A program made the position numbers and the translations under genes. The notes below the pieces were generated by a model that saw only the letters and a program-made list of their open reading frames with translations, was not told the origin of the DNA and did no database searches. Shown here piece by piece: positions 6,386 to 7,659 of a stretch of 7,659 nucleotides of DNA. Position 1 is the first letter of the stretch. Every line of letters starts with the position of its first letter. The DNA is from Pseudomonas sp. (GTDB lineage Bacteria > Pseudomonadota > Gammaproteobacteria > Pseudomonadales > Pseudomonadaceae): positions 1 to 7,659 of the forward strand of contig JAPLSD010000125.1 of NCBI GenBank assembly GCA_026398835.1, written 5' to 3'.

Positions 6386-7267
6386 TCAGTCGAGCAACTG
6401 GTCGCTGCGCACCCTGTTGCGTTCGGCTTGCAGGTGGGCTTCGGACAGGCGTCCGTAAAGCTGTTTGGTGCGCTGGGCACGGCCGATGATTCCGGGCTTT
6501 TCGGAGTAGGCGAAGATCGCTGTGTTGCGCTCGGTGGCACCCTCGACGCGGGTCACCCGGTGCACCGAGAAGCGGCCCTTGAAGATCTGCAAGTCGCCGG
6601 GGTTGAGTTCCAGTTCCTGCACGCGGCTGCGGTCTTCGCCGCGCACCACGTTGCCCACTGCGCCGAGGTTTTCCTGGGTGCGCGTGCGGATCATCGGCGC
6701 GTACTCGAAGAGGCCGCCGGCCTCAGGCTTCTGGGTCATCATGCTGACGATGAATTCGTTGGTGTCGAAGTGCCACGGCTGCTCAGTGCCTTGGGGCATG
6801 ACGTTGATCACCAGGCCGGCGAACGGGTCGGCGTATTCGAAAATCTCCGGTTCGTTCAGGCAGGCGCCGATAAAGCGCTTCATCATCGGCGAGACGTACA
6901 GGCGATGGATGATTGCGTCCGGGGCGATCATGTCCCGGGTGACGAAGCCGCTGGTGCGCTCCATGAATGTGCGTCGCGGGTCATCCTGGGGCAGGGTGGG
7001 GTCGTCTTCGGTGAAGTAGGCGTTGACCTTGCGCACGGAGTAAAACGTCTTGCCCGACAGCGCCTGACCTTCGGCGCGGGCCTGTTCCAGCGCCTCGGGC
7101 CGCAGGAAATTCTTCAGCACGCAGCAGCCGTCCTCGGCCAGCTCAGCGCGGGCGTGTTCGATCAACGCCTGCAATCGGACATGGCCCGAATCATGTATGG
7201 GGTACAACTCGGTATTAATGATGTCGCTGATATCGCCCACGTCGGCGTCGGCAAGTTGAAGACTCAT
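6386..7267 (-). CDS. PhyH-like 2-oxoglutarate/Fe(II)-dependent oxygenase
   Basis: This 293-residue soluble enzyme should couple 2-oxoglutarate decarboxylation to hydroxylation of a small substrate. The iron-binding facial triad is H166-x-D168 in QPWHFDTNEF and distal H236 in GRFSVHRV. R247, 11 residues after the distal histidine, is the expected 2-oxoglutarate carboxylate ligand. Other marks are EAGGLFEYAP (182-191), NPGDLQIFKG (222-231) and IFAYSEKPG (251-259). This arrangement recalls, from memory, the BesD/HalD amino-acid halogenase family and its hydroxylase relatives; the halogenases have Gly where this protein has D168, so hydroxylation is expected. It lacks the ectoine hydroxylase signature. 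The start follows AGGAG (7274-7278) with a 6-nt spacer. It is first in the operon with the M24 enzyme and divergent from the LysR gene. Substrate is unknown; a free amino acid or amino-acid derivative is my inference. Confidence 0.9.
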   Translation of the reverse strand: MSLQLADADVGDISDIINTELYPIHDSGHVRLQALIEHARAELAEDGCCVLKNFLRPEALEQARAEGQALSGKTFYSVRKVNAYFTEDDPTLPQDDPRRTFMERTSGFVTRDMIAPDAIIHRLYVSPMMKRFIGACLNEPEIFEYADPFAGLVINVMPQGTEQPWHFDTNEFIVSMMTQKPEAGGLFEYAPMIRTRTQENLGAVGNVVRGEDRSRVQELELNPGDLQIFKGRFSVHRVTRVEGATERNTAIFAYSEKPGIIGRAQRTKQLYGRLSEAHLQAERNRVRSDQLLD

Positions 7268-7407
7268 GCAGGGCTCCTGGAACTATCAATAAGCGGTGTT
7301 TTCGGGAGTGGCTTAAACAGTGTTTTGCGTTGAGTCGATAGTTGCTTAAAGAGGTGCGAAGTGGAAATTACAAGTTGTGATCGAATCCATCGGCAGGGGC
7401 GATAGTT
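7268..7407. promoter_or_regulatory. Divergent control region between the oxygenase operon and the LysR gene
   Basis: These 140 nt must hold promoters for both directions. AACTATC (7281-7287) is the inverse complement of GATAGTT at 7337-7343 and again at 7401-7407, directly before the LysR start. GCTTAAA occurs at 7311-7317 and 7344-7350, with a third copy inside the LysR gene (7434-7440). A small palindrome AAACA-G-TGTTT lies at 7315-7325. Such clustered half-sites are expected where a LysR protein controls itself and its neighbour, but I cannot assign a definite T-N11-A box. Confidence 0.55.
7345..7373 (-). promoter_or_regulatory. Candidate promoter of the oxygenase-hydrolase operon
   Basis: On the minus strand TTGTAA (7373-7368) and TTTAAG (7350-7345) are separated by 17 nt, each matching 4 of 6 sigma-70 consensus bases. 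The -10 overlaps one GCTTAAA copy, so a regulator bound there would affect initiation. Judged by eye; weak. Confidence 0.3.
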
Positions 7408-7659
7408 ATGTCAGGCGAATTGGATGGGACCTTGCTTAAAGTCTTTGTCGCGATTATCGAGTGCCACGGGTTTTCCGCGGCGGCCGAGCGCCTGCATAAA
7501 ACCCAATCGACCATCAGTCAGAGTTTGCAGCGTCTGGAAGAGATCGTCGGTACGCCGCTGGTGCAGCGCACCAGTCGCTCGGTGAGCCTCACGCCCGGTG
7601 GCGAGACCTTTCTGATTTACGCCCGGCAGATCCTCAAGCTGCACGTTGATGCGATCAAC
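7408..7659 (+). CDS. LysR-type transcriptional regulator, N-terminal part (cut by window edge)
   Basis: 84 codons are visible with no stop before the edge. They encode the N-terminal winged helix-turn-helix of a LysR regulator: LLKVFVAIIECHGFSAAAERL (9-29), recognition-helix region KTQSTISQSLQRLEE (31-45), the wing GTPLVQRTSRSVSLTPGG (48-65), and the start of the linker helix (YARQILKL, 71-78). The family's full length is about 300 residues, so the effector-binding domain lies outside the window. The ATG follows AGGGG (7395-7399) with an 8-nt spacer. Divergence from the oxygenase gene suggests that it regulates that operon, possibly the importer too, with the pathway substrate or product as effector. 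This is inference from typical LysR layouts. Confidence 0.93.
   Translation, partial: MSGELDGTLLKVFVAIIECHGFSAAAERLHKTQSTISQSLQRLEEIVGTPLVQRTSRSVSLTPGGETFLIYARQILKLHVDAIN

Noticed and set aside
5098..6540. Longer M24 start at 6540 (480 residues)
   Set aside because: The extra 71 residues lie inside the oxygenase gene in another frame and are Ser/Pro/Cys-rich with no domain; the start at 6327 has a good ribosome-binding site.
6230..7333. 367-codon plus-strand frame opposite the oxygenase gene
   Set aside because: It is antisense to a well-supported oxygenase, crosses the intergenic spacer and divergent control region, and shows no domain.
1..7659. CRISPR arrays, tRNA/rRNA genes, insertion sequences, attachment sites
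   Set aside because: I saw no spaced repeat array, no tRNA-like fold, no transposase or terminal inverted repeats; the only sizeable repeat is the 54-bp tandem pair.

Overview
The window looks like a chromosomal piece of a Gram-negative gammaproteobacterium, most likely Pseudomonas, possibly the fluorescens group. This is inferred from GC-rich coding with strong third-position GC bias, purine-rich Shine-Dalgarno sites, compact operons and protein style; no taxonomic marker is present. Six of the seven genes are on the minus strand. The seventh, a LysR-type regulator, runs off the right edge on the plus strand.

Right to left, in the order of transcription: (i) a partial LysR-family regulator (7408 onward, +) is divergent from (ii) a PhyH-like 2-oxoglutarate/Fe(II) oxygenase (7267-6386) and (iii) an M24 'pita-bread' metallohydrolase (6327-5098). 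The oxygenase and hydrolase form a probable two-gene operon. It ends in a hairpin plus T-run at 5090-5052 and a second perfect hairpin at 5051-5025. (iv) A 460-nt gene-free stretch (4638-5097) holds these hairpins, a pair of 8-bp direct repeats and a candidate sigma-70 promoter with a leader of about 200 nt. (v) An oligopeptide/dipeptide-type ABC importer operon follows: a Tat-signal-bearing solute-binding protein (4637-2949), two permeases (2874-1921 and 1924-1088, overlapping by ATGA) and a tandem two-domain ATPase (1085 to the left edge, truncated in its second domain).

Read together, the genes suggest an uptake-and-modify module. A peptide-like or amino-acid-derived compound would be bound in the periplasm, imported, cut or eliminated by the M24 enzyme, and hydroxylated by the oxygenase, under a LysR regulator. 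The substrate cannot be read from the sequence. The most notable details are: an exact 54-bp in-frame tandem duplication in the binding protein; an M24 active site whose ligand spacing matches, as I recall it, that of the DMSP lyase DddP rather than ordinary prolidases, but without the DddP Asp377 equivalent; and an oxygenase whose overall pattern recalls the BesD/HalD amino-acid halogenase family but which keeps the hydroxylase-type HxD.
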